This document shows, piece after piece, positions 54,502 to 62,943 of a stretch of 64,000 nt of DNA; position 1 is the stretch's first letter; every line of letters starts with the position of its first letter. The position numbers and the translations under genes are program-made. The stretch is taken from NCBI RefSeq assembly GCF_019279795.1, contig NC_056745.1, positions 508,897,716-508,961,715 on the forward strand, in the 5' to 3' direction. The notes below the pieces were generated by a model. That model saw only the letters and a program-made list of their open reading frames with translations. It searched no databases and was not told where the DNA came from. This DNA is from Protopterus annectens. Its lineage: Eukaryota > Chordata > Ceratodontiformes > Protopteridae.

Positions 54502-54612
54502 GGTAACCTGGACTGCAGCAGGGTGTACACTCGTACATCTACATTTATGGTAGGTACAAAACTGTACTATGTTCATCGTGTTACCCTGCTGCAGTCATCA
54601 CACTTGGGTAGA
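54502..54612. repeat. DIRS-A3 internal complementary region
   Basis: gtacatctacatttatggta, ggtacaaaactgtactatgt and tcatcgtgttaccctgctgc: complements of the left and right tips joined. Confidence 0.9.
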
Positions 54613-54640
54613 ATCCCAAAGCTAAGGATGGGTGGAGGAT

Positions 54641-55693
54641 TCATAGAGGGTTAGAGGAGGCTAGAAGGCCCTGCAGAACTGCAGTGGCGAAGCCAGCTCT
54701 AGTCTTAGAGTAAAGTGGTAAGTGGTAGTGTTTGGTAAAGGTGTGTACTGAACTCAAAGTTGCAGCTTCCAAACTCTCCTTGGTTGGAACCCCCCGAGGA
54801 AGGCTGTAGATGTAGCTGTTGCCCTGGTAGAGTGGGGCCTAATGGTAGCAGGAACTGGTTTTCCATGATGGGTATAGCAAAAACAAATGCAATGCCCTAT
54901 CCATTTGGAAATGGTTTGTTTTGATATAGCTTTCCCTTGTGAAGCTGTAGCATAGGATACAAAGAGCTTGTCAGATTTCCTGAAAACCTTAGTTTTATCC
55001 AAGTAGTAACGAAGTTGCCTGTGAATGTCCAAGGAATGCAGGAGTCTTTCTCCTTTGTTCTGTGGATTTGGGAAAAAGGTGGGTAAGTGGATGGTTTGAT
55101 TTAAAGCCACACTGGAAACCACCTTAGGCATGAAGGAAGGATTAGTATGTAGAGAAACTCTGTCTTGATGGAAAATGAGGAAAGGTTCCACTGCTATTAG
55201 TGCCTGCAGCTCTGAGACTCTTTTAGCTGAAGTTATTGCTAGCAGCAGGGCAGTCTTCCATGATAGAAACTGTAGATCTGCAGAGAAAGCTGGTTCAAAG
55301 GGAGGTAGCGCAAGTTTTTCCAGAACAAAATTGAAGTCCCATGTTGGTGTAGGTGCTCTCCTGGGGGGTCTAATGTTTTTTGCCCCTCTGAGGAACTGCC
55401 TTAGAAGTGGATGTGAAAATAAGGGTGGATCCGTGTTGTAGTGAGCTGAAATAGCTGATGCATGGATTTTAATGGAAGAAAAAAAGTCCTTTGTACAACA
55501 TCTCAGTTAAATACTGCAGAATCTGAGGCATGTGAGGCTGAAGTGTGTTTTAGCCTTTAGCTTGGTTCCAGGCGCAAAATCTTTTCCATTTGTCAGAGTA
55601 GGCCTTCCTGGTGCTGGGCCTCTTAGCTTCCAGAAGAACCTCCATAACTGCTTGTGAAAGAGGTGCTGGCTGGATGCTTAGTTGATTTGCCAT
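54641..55693 (-). pseudogene. DIRS-A3 tyrosine recombinase, frameshifted
   Basis: ATG at 55,693 (MANQLSIQPAPLSQAVMEVL) overlaps the RNase H stop at 55,678 by 16 nt. RRPSTRKAYSDKWKRFCAWN-like coding (KRPSTRKAYS here) reaches a stop/frame change near 55,550. Sequence around 55,440-55,200 encodes the middle part in another frame. 55,191-54,754 encodes MEPFLIFHQDRVSLHTNPSF, PHSTRATATSTAF (H-x-x-R) and a last frame change before the Tyr block. The stop is at 54,641. Confidence 0.86.
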
Positions 55694-57580
55694 GCAGCCA
55701 GATTTAAGGTTTTGAGCTGGCTGTGTAGAATCTGATTGTTTTGCTGTGTGAGCAAGTGAGCAATTTGTGGCAAAATCCAACGGGGGACTTGGGCCATATT
55801 CCTTAATAGTGGGTACCAGTGCTGGCGTGGCCAGTCTGGGGCTATGAATATCAGTCGTGGTCTCTCCTTTCTGATTTTCAGTAGCACCTTTGTGAGGAGA
55901 GGCAATGGAGGGAAGGCATATACGGTCAGGTTTTTCCAACTGAATGAGAGTGCGTCCACTTTCCAAGCTTGATGCTGAAGTGTCCTTGTACAAAATTTTG
56001 TTAGCTGATAGACCCGTTTGCCAGCCCCCAAAACTATGTCTGGAAGGCCCCATTTTTGAGTTATCAGTGCAAATACTTGTGGATCCAGCTTCCACTTGTG
56101 GGGATCCATGATGTTTCTGCTGAGGTCATCTGCCGATGTGTTCTTTTTTCCTGGCAGGAATTGAGCTTGTAACTGAACTTGGTAAGCCAGTGTGGTGTTC
56201 CACAAGGTCATTGCTTGTCTGCATAGGGGTTAGGAGTGTGTACCTCCTTGTTTGTTTATGTACCACATTACTGTGGTGTTGTCCATCCTTATTGTAAGTT
56301 GTCCTGGATGTAATAGGTTCTTGAAAGCTGTCACAGCATTCTGTACAGCTAGCTTCTCTTTTTGATTGATTGTGCAGATTTCTTTGATCTGCAGGCCATA
56401 CGCCTTGAACGCACTGTCCTGCCATGGATGCCCCCCAGGCGTAGTCCAATGCATCTGTTGTCATAGTTTGCCTGGCTGGGGACAAGGTGAAAGGCTGACC
56501 CTTGTTGAGGTGACATGCCTGTGAACACCATAGAAACTCCTGTTGTAGGCACAGAATGAGAGAAATCATTATGTCCAAGCTGTGGCTGTGTTGAGACCAT
56601 ACAGTTTTTAGGTAACACTGTAATTTCCTCATATGCAGCTTTGCAAATGGTATTAGTAGTATGCAAGATGCCATGAAGCCCAAGGCCTGCAGAATTTTTC
56701 TTGCAGGGAGTAGGGTCTTTGTTGCCATTGTTTTGAAATATTGAGTCAGTTGTAGTTTGTCTGGCGTCGGATAAGCCTTCTGGGCCGTTGTATTCAAGCT
56801 GGCACCCAGGAATGTCATATTTTGTGAGGGTACTAGTTTTGATTTCTTTTCGTTTACTGTGTACCCCAGGCAACTTAGAAGATGTTTTACAAAAGCCAGA
56901 TGTTGTAAGAGGATGTCCTTGCTTTCTGCTTGAATGAGGCAGTCGTCCAGGTATGGGTATATTTGAATTCCTCTTTGTCTGCAGAACGCAATTACTGGTG
57001 CCAGGCATTTTGTGAAGACCCTGGGCGCAGTAGACAAGCCAAAGGGCAGTGCAGAGAATTGATAATGGGTTGAACCTGCAATGAAACAGAGGCATCTTCT
57101 GCAACTTTGACTGATAGGGACATGCAGGTATGCCTCCTTGAGGTCCAACGTTACTAGCCATGCTTTCTTGTCCAACATGGGAAGAAGCTGCTGTAGTGTT
57201 AGCATCTTGAATTTGGGTACTTGTAAGAAGGTGTTTATAATAGAAAGGTCCAGAATTGGTCTCCAGGCATTGTACTTTCTGGGAACTAGAAAGAGTCTTG
57301 AGTAAAATCCTTGGCCTTGTTCTCGTGTAGGTACCAGTTGAATGGCTCTCGTATCCATGAGAGCTGTAATTTGTTTTTGTGCCTCTGCCCATTGATTTTG
57401 TGGCAGGTCTGGCATTCCTCTTTTCATTGGCAAGGTGTGGAAATGGAATCTGTATCCTCGTGAAATTATGTCTAGGACCCATTTGTCCTTTGTGACAATG
57501 TGCCAGTTGTCTGAAAAAAGTGCGAGTTTTCCTCCCAAGGGAGCTGCCAAGAGACTGTTGCTTGGCCAGATGAGGTGCAA
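55678..57580 (-). pseudogene. DIRS-A3 RT-RNase H-MT-like polyprotein, one main frameshift
   Basis: The RT is one long open frame (57,580-56,126, 484 codons): LAAPLGGKLALFSDNWHIVT, REQGQGFYSRLFLVPRKYNA, ILDLSIINTFLQVPKFKMLT, LDLKEAYLHVPISQSCRRC, LPFGLSTAPRVFTKCLAPVI and YPYLDDCLIQAESKD with both Asp. The first RNase H Asp is in TTDALDYAWGASM. A frame change near 56,365 moves RNase H to another frame: NQKEKLAVQNAVTAF, RMDNTTVMWYINKQ (the Asp is kept; the usual Thr is Met) and SADDLSRNIMDPHKW. An MT-like domain follows with AFPPLPLLTKVLLKI and APDWPRQHWYPLL. It ends LNLAAWQIN and TAA at 55,678. This is among the best preserved polymerases in the window. Confidence 0.9.
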
Positions 57581-57699
57581 GTCATTGAGTTTGCCTTCTG
57601 GTGGATTGGGGCCTGTCTTCTCCTCCCTTCTGTGTTGCAGTGCCCCATTGTCGAGGTTTGTATTGGGCTTGTGGTTGTCCTCTGCCTCTTGGACGTCTG

Positions 57700-59351
57700 T
57701 ATTTACCCCTCTATGGCCTGTCGGTAGCTGGAAAGGACGAATTTTTAGTTGGCCAATTTCTGCTGAAGCGAGGGGGCTGTACCTGTAGAAAATCTTTGAC
57801 TGTCTGCATAGATTTTGCCTTATCCTCCATTTTCTTTAAAACTTCTTCTGCCTTAACTCCAAATAGAACATCCTGCTGCAAGGGAGCATCTAGAAGTTTT
57901 GCTTTAACATGATCAGGCAGAGTTTTTTCCTTTAACCAAGCATGTCTACGTATAACAGACCCAGTGACAGCTGCTCTGCAGGAAGCCTCCAAAGAATCAA
58001 AACCACATTGTAAAGTATGTTTGCCCACCTGTTCAGCTGCATGCAACAGATCCTGCATTTCTTTCAATTCAGACTGTTGAGGGAGTGTGCAATTTTTTTT
58101 AGCTGAGACATGAGAAATTGCTGATATTTTAGCATGTGAAATTGGCAATTTAGTGCTCTCATAGCTAGAGTGGCTGAGGTGTAAACCTTTTTCCCCCACC
58201 TGTCTAGTGCTCTGGAGTCCCTTTCAGAGGGTACAGGATTTTTTGCCATGGAAGCCTTAGCCCCTTTGGGACCCTGGGAGATAGTCTCTGGATCAACAAC
58301 AGGGCTTTTATAAAGGAATTTGTGTGAATCAGGCACTCTATAGTATCTGTCTGGTTTGGCTGGAGCAGGAGGCAGAGAATCTGGATTCAAACTAGATTCT
58401 AAGTAAACATCATCCACAATCTCTAAAACTGGGGGGATGGCAAGTGGTCTGTGCTGGGGGAGTAAAAGAAAATCTCTGAGCCTTTTCTTTGAGTCAGAGT
58501 AGTCCTGAACTTCCCAGTGAAAATGTTCCCTCATAGTGTGTAAAGTTTCCCCAAAGGAGTAGTCTTCAGGAGGAGAAGCTGAGGGAATAGAATTCCTCAG
58601 CATGAGAATCTTCATAAGGGGAGAAGGAGTAATCCTGGTCCTCAGAGGAGCCTGAGGAAATAGACACTTGATCAGAGGAGGCATAATCTTCCTCTTGTCT
58701 AGGCCTTTTGTTAGGTGGGGGTTGGGAACCCCTGATTAAAGAGATCAAATTTTCAGCCATTTTAAGCATCTGTTTCTTAGGCATGGGGCCTTGAACTGGA
58801 GACTGCAGTGCAGTCTTTTTAGGTTTAATAGCAGTCTTAAGCTTAGGATATGTTTTTATGGTGAGCATAGTCAGTCTGAAGACGCCTTCAGTAACCGAAG
58901 GTGTTTCCGCAGCACCATCTCCTCTTTCTGCAGAGTCATCGGTGGGGGCTGAGAAAAATGGCTGCGTTGGCCTAGTGCTCTCCGCCAAAGGCTCCGAAGC
59001 GGTCTCGGGTTCCAAAACTGTGGTAGTCAGGGGCTGCAGAGCCTCACCGGAGACTGGTCCAGCCAAGGCCTCAGAGTATGGCTTGGGCCTAGGCTGCCTG
59101 TCCTTATCCTTGCGTTTTTTGTGCACGCCGGTAGTCGGTTGCTCCGACGGCATTGTGTAGTTAAATTTTCTACCGAAATAGTGTTGTGCGAAATCAAAGC
59201 ATCTTTTTATAGTACGCTTATTAAACCTAGAACAAAAGCGACAACCAGTGACGTTGTGGTCTGGGCCTAGGCAAGGTATGCAGTAAGAGTGAAAATCCTT
59301 ATGAGGTATTTGCTTCCCACAAGAAATACAATTATTAACTTTTTCTGACAT
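57700..59351 (-). pseudogene. DIRS-A3 gag (ORF1), frameshifted
   Basis: ATG at 59,351 (MSEKVNNCISCGKQIPHKDF). The Cys/His array CISC / HSYCIPC / TGCRFC is complete. The first 261 codons are open (59,351-58,566) to an indel near 58,600. The next piece (58,684-58,064) has EDYSFGETLHTMREHFHWEV and KPDRYYRVPDSHKFLYKSP. A further shift near 58,100 precedes EMQDLLHAAEQVGKHTLQCG and KAEEVLKKMEDKAKSMQTVK (58,199-57,711). It is two indels away from a full gag. Confidence 0.88.
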
Positions 59352-59469
59352 CGGTCTGAGGCAAGAAAAGTTTCCCCAATGGGGTACTTAGCTTTATTGA
59401 AGACTTCGGATCTGAAATTCGACTTCGAAAATCTCAGGAGTCGACCGACCAGCACTTGCGAACTGCTTC

Positions 59470-59671
59470 TGCTTTGGGCACCACGCGGCAAGAAAGACGG
59501 AAGAAAATGGTGTCGGATGCATTATATATACCCCTGGCGCACTGACGTCAGGGAAGAAGTGACAGCAACAGACGCCGGACCAAGACTTTGGAATTCCGGC
59601 CGACTGCGGGACCGCCTGACGGCAGGATAACCCAAGTGTGATGACTGTAGCAGGGTAACACGATGAACATC
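59470..59671 (-). promoter_or_regulatory. DIRS-A3 right ITR with CRE and TATA motifs
   Basis: TGACGTCA at 59,543-59,550 and TATATATAA on the minus strand at 59,522-59,530, about 175 bp upstream of gag ATG. It ends at gaacatc (59,671); DIRS-D coding resumes at 59,672. Confidence 0.65.
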
Positions 59672-61033
59672 TTGCAGGTTTTTCCTTGCAGGGAAGCTGG
59701 GACAAGCTTGCCAAGTCCATGAAGTAAACTGAAAGAGTTGTCTGCTTCTCCTGGGTGAGATATCTGGCCGGCTGTGCTCAGACTCGCTCCCAGGAATGTT
59801 ATCTCCTTGGATGGCACCACTTTTGATTTTTCCTCGTCGAGAGTGTAACCCAGGGAAGAGAGAAGTCTCTCTACAAATTCTAGATCTTTTAACAGCTGTT
59901 CCTGAGAATTTTCTTGAATCAGACAGTTGCCCAAGTATGGATAAATCTGAATTTTCTTCTGCCTGCAAAAAGCAATGACTGGAGCTAGGCACTTTGGCTT
60001 ATCTACTGCTCCCAGAGTTTTCACAAAGGGCAGCACAGAGAATCGATAATGTTGCTTGCCCACCCTGAAACGAAGTTATTGCCTGCAACTTGCCCTGATA
60101 GGGATGTGCAGATAAGCTTCTTTGAGATCCAAAGTTACCAGTCAGGAATCCTTTTCTAACATTGGCAGCAACTGATGCAGAGTGAGCATTTTGAACTTTG
60201 GAATTACCAAGAATGTTCAGAATGGATAGATATAGGATGGGACGCCAGGTGCCCTCTTTTTTGGAACTAGGAAAAGTCTGGAATAGAAATCCTGGCCTAC
60301 CTGCTGAGGAGGAACTGATTCTATTGCTCCCAGAAGAAAAGGACAAAATTTGTTTTTCTACTACTGCCCTTTGGTTTGGAGGAGCATCCGGGAATCCTTT
60401 GGGAACTGGAAAGGTGTGGAAAGAAAACTTGTGCCATAGGGATACAGTTCTGAGTACCCATTTGTCATCCGTGATAGTGGCCCAGACATTTGCAAAAAGG
60501 GCCAACCTTCCCCCTAAAGGACTTTCCAGGTAGGCAAGAACAGGCAGAAGTTGGATAAAGTCATTGAGAGTGTTTTGATTGAGATGCAGGCTTAGAACTT
60601 CCCGCCTTGGAAGGGGAAGCCTACCAAGCTTAGACCTTTGAGGAGTAGTCACCTGCCCCCTAGAAGATTTATAACCTCTAGTCCTAGAACGGTTCTGTCT
60701 GCTGGTATCAGGAAATGTCCATTTCTTAGAAGGGTAATTCCTGCTAAAGCGAGGAGGTTGAACTTGCAGAAAATCCTTAACAGTTTGCATAGACTTGGCC
60801 TTAACCTCCATATTCTTGAGCACTCCCTCTGCTTTGCTGCCAAAAAGACTGTCCTTATGCAAAGGCACATCTAAAAGCTTAGCCTTGACAGGCTCTGGAT
60901 GGGGCTGTTCCCAGAGCCAAGCGTGCCTTCCAATAACAGATCCAGTATCTGTAGCACTGCAGGAGGTTTCTAAAATGTCAAAACCACAATGTAAAGAATG
61001 TTTATTGACAAGACTGGCAGAATTCAACAAATA
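59672..61033 (-). pseudogene. DIRS-D gag C-terminus and RT N-terminus in one frame
   Basis: From 61,033 the minus frame reads SASLVNKHSLHCGFDILETS, KAEGVLKNMEVKAKSMQTVK and QVQPPRFSRNYPSKKWTFPD (gag end). Without a stop it continues into LNDFIQLLPVLAYLESPLGG, ITDDKWVLRTVSLWHKFSFH and SSKKEGTWRPILYLSILN (RT start), to about 60,010. A second frame (60,063-59,548) carries CLAPVIAFCRQKKIQIYPYL followed by GNCLIQENS, so the YLDD box is YLGN. B2 removes the gag N-terminus. Confidence 0.82.
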
Positions 61034-61270
61034 GTACAGTTGTGTACCTACCATAAATGTAGCTGTTCTTAACTGTATTCACTGCTGCAGTCATTACAAT
61101 TGGGTTATCCTGCTGGCAGGCTACCCACAGTCGGACAGAATTCCAAAGTCTAGGTCAGGCGTTGGTTGTGGTCGCCTCTTCCCTGACGTCAGTGCGCCAG
61201 GGGTATAAAAGATGCAGCAGATGCCATTTTCTTCAGTTTTTCTTGCCCAAGATGTCAAGTGCCCCCAAAT
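61034..61270. repeat. DIRS-B2 left ITR
   Basis: It contains TGACGTCA at 61,184-61,191 and ggggtataaaagatgcag at 61,200-61,217, directed rightward, antisense to the genes. Its right partner is outside the window. Confidence 0.85.
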
Positions 61271-61413
61271 AGGTAGGTTAAAAAAATTATGCCAAGAAGT
61301 ATGCATGTACTAAAATAAACATTTCCTTCATCTACAAGCAAATACACCACATGGGTTGTATAGAATAGAGAAGAAACGAAAAGTCCCAGCAAAGAAAAGT
61401 GGGATGGTGAATG

Positions 61414-61530
61414 GGTAACCTGGACTGCAACAAGTGAATATACTCGAACATCTACATTTATGGTAGGTACACAAATGTACTATGTTCATAGTGTTTAACT
61501 GTTGCAGTCATTACACTTGGGTTGAATCCC
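61414..61530. repeat. DIRS-B2 internal complementary region (intact)
   Basis: aacatctacatttatggtag, gtacacaaatgtactatgtt and catagtgtttaactgttgca. This is the uninterrupted version of the site into which A2 inserted in B1. Confidence 0.9.
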
Positions 61531-61554
61531 AAAGCTGAGGTTGGGTGGCTGGGC

Positions 61555-62943
61555 CTAAATAGGATTAGGAGAGGCTACAAGGCCCTGCAGAACTGCAGTG
61601 GCAAAGCCTGCTCTGGATTTAGAGTAGAGAGCTAAGTGGTAGTGCTTGGCGAAAGTGTGCACTGAACTCCAGGTTGCAGCCTCTAGAATGTCTTTGGTTG
61701 GTGGTACTCTGAGGAAGGCTGCTGAAGTGGCTGCTGCTCTGGTTGAATGTGGCCTAATGCCCTTAGGCACGGATTTGCCATGTTGTGAATAGCAGAAACG
61801 AATGCAGTGTCCTATCCATTTTGAAATAGTCTGCTTTGAGATAGGCTTTCCTTGTGATGCTGCAGCAGAAGCTACAAACAGTTGCTCAGTCTTTCTGAAA
61901 GCTTTTATTTTGTACAAATAGAAGCATAGCTGTCTGTGTATGTCCAAAGCGTGCAGAAGTCTCTCCCCTTTATTCTGGTGATTTGGATAAGATGTTCGCA
62001 AATGAATGGTTTGGTAAAGAGCCATACTGGATACTACCTTTGGCATAAATGTTGGGTTTGCCCTTAGAGAAACCCTGTCCTGATGAAAAATGATGAAAGG
62101 TTCCACTGCCATTAATGCCTGCAACTCTGAGACTCTTCTTGCTGAAGTTATTGCTAGGAGCAGAGCAGTTTTCCATAAGAATTTTATATCAGCTGTATTG
62201 GCTGGCTCAAAAGGAGGCAGTGTGAGCTTTTCTAAAACAAAATTGAGGTCCCATGTAGGTATCGGTGCTCTCCTTGGGGGTCTTATGTTTTTTGCCCCTC
62301 TGAGATACTGTTTTAGTAGTGGATGAGAGAAAATAGGAGGTTCCGTATTGTAATGAGCTGAAATGGCAGAGGCATGGATCTTAATTGATGAGAAGGATAG
62401 GCCTTTGTCCAGCATCTCAGTTAGGTATTGTAAAATCTGAGGTACATCTGGAACAAGTGGTTCGAGTCCTTGTGCCTGGTTCCAAGCACAGAATCTCTTC
62501 CATTTTTCTGCATAAGATTTCCTAGTGCTGGGTCTCCTGGCTTCTAAAATGACATCCATAACAGCTTTAGCAGCTTTAGAGAGAGGTGTGGTCTGAGTGG
62601 CTATATTATCTGCCAGATTTAAGGTTCTGAGTTGACTGTGCAGAATCTGATTGTTTTGTTGAGTCAGAAGATGAGGAATTTGAGGTAAAGCCCAGGCTGG
62701 GCCTTGAGACAAGCTCTTTAGGACTGGGTACCAGTGCTGGCATGGCCAGTCTGGGGCAATCAGAATCATTTTTGGCTTTTCTTGTCTGACTTTTAGGAGC
62801 ACCTTGGGAAGAAGAGGCAGTGGAGGAAAGGCATAAACTGTCAGTGTTTTCCACCTGAATGATAGAGCATCCACTTTCCATGCTTGTGAGCGATAAGTTC
62901 TTGTGCAGAATCTCTGAAGTTGGCAGTTGTGAGGGGGAGGCAA
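61555..62943 (-). CDS. DIRS-B2 tyrosine recombinase, fused in frame to the RNase H/MT tail
   Basis: One open frame of 462 codons. The first about 105 codons are the end of the polyprotein (VYAFPPLPLLPKVLLKVRQE, ILIAPDWPCQHWYPVLKSLS, HSQLRTLNLA). The frame passes straight into YR with DNIATQTTPLSKAAKAVMDV, RRPSTRKSYAEKWKRFCAWN, SSIKIHASAISAHYN, ITSARRVSELQALMAVEPFI (Arg), IRPHSTRAAATSAAF (H-x-x-R), ATWSSVHTFAKHYHLALYS (Tyr) and SRAGFATAVLQGLVA. All catalytic residues are present. Compared with B1, 8 bp including the YR start ATG are missing near 62,613, which causes the fusion. The frame is complete, but whether YR is expressed without its own start is unknown. Confidence 0.85.
   Translation of the reverse strand: MPPPHNCQLQRFCTRTYRSQAWKVDALSFRWKTLTVYAFPPLPLLPKVLLKVRQEKPKMILIAPDWPCQHWYPVLKSLSQGPAWALPQIPHLLTQQNNQILHSQLRTLNLADNIATQTTPLSKAAKAVMDVILEARRPSTRKSYAEKWKRFCAWNQAQGLEPLVPDVPQILQYLTEMLDKGLSFSSIKIHASAISAHYNTEPPIFSHPLLKQYLRGAKNIRPPRRAPIPTWDLNFVLEKLTLPPFEPANTADIKFLWKTALLLAITSARRVSELQALMAVEPFIIFHQDRVSLRANPTFMPKVVSSMALYQTIHLRTSYPNHQNKGERLLHALDIHRQLCFYLYKIKAFRKTEQLFVASAAASQGKPISKQTISKWIGHCIRFCYSQHGKSVPKGIRPHSTRAAATSAAFLRVPPTKDILEAATWSSVHTFAKHYHLALYSKSRAGFATAVLQGLVASPNPI

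Larger units (their letters stand above)
54137..59671 (-). mobile_element. DIRS-A3: full-length DIRS element nested in DIRS-D RT
   Basis: 5,535 bp from gtacagtttt (54,137) to gaacatc (59,671). Left ITR 54,137-54,370, ICR 54,502-54,612, right ITR 59,470-59,671. gag, RT-RH and YR are in order with few breaks; YLDD is intact. The gag resembles both A2 and B1 (it shares the PSEQP and TGVHKKRKDK segments with B1), so it may be a separate subfamily. Confidence 0.92.
51647..61033 (-). mobile_element. DIRS-D: DIRS element split by DIRS-A3 and cut by DIRS-B2
   Basis: The left end gtacagttgtgtacac lies at 51,647, the left ITR at about 51,647-51,870 and the ICR at 51,973-52,080. YR (53,110-52,119), RNase H (53,900-53,240) and RT C-terminus (54,136-53,900) follow, then A3 intervenes, then RT/gag (59,672-61,033). 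DIRS-B2 begins inside gag at 61,034, so the right end of D would lie beyond the window. The subfamily is divergent from A and B. Confidence 0.85.

Noticed and set aside
55175-55441. A plus-strand open frame (GSTAISACSSETLLAEVIAS) conserved in A1, A2, A3, B1, B2 and D as a possible antisense gene
   Set aside because: It is the exact complement of the conserved YR catalytic block in every copy. Its conservation follows from YR codons, and no independent start context or domain supports it.
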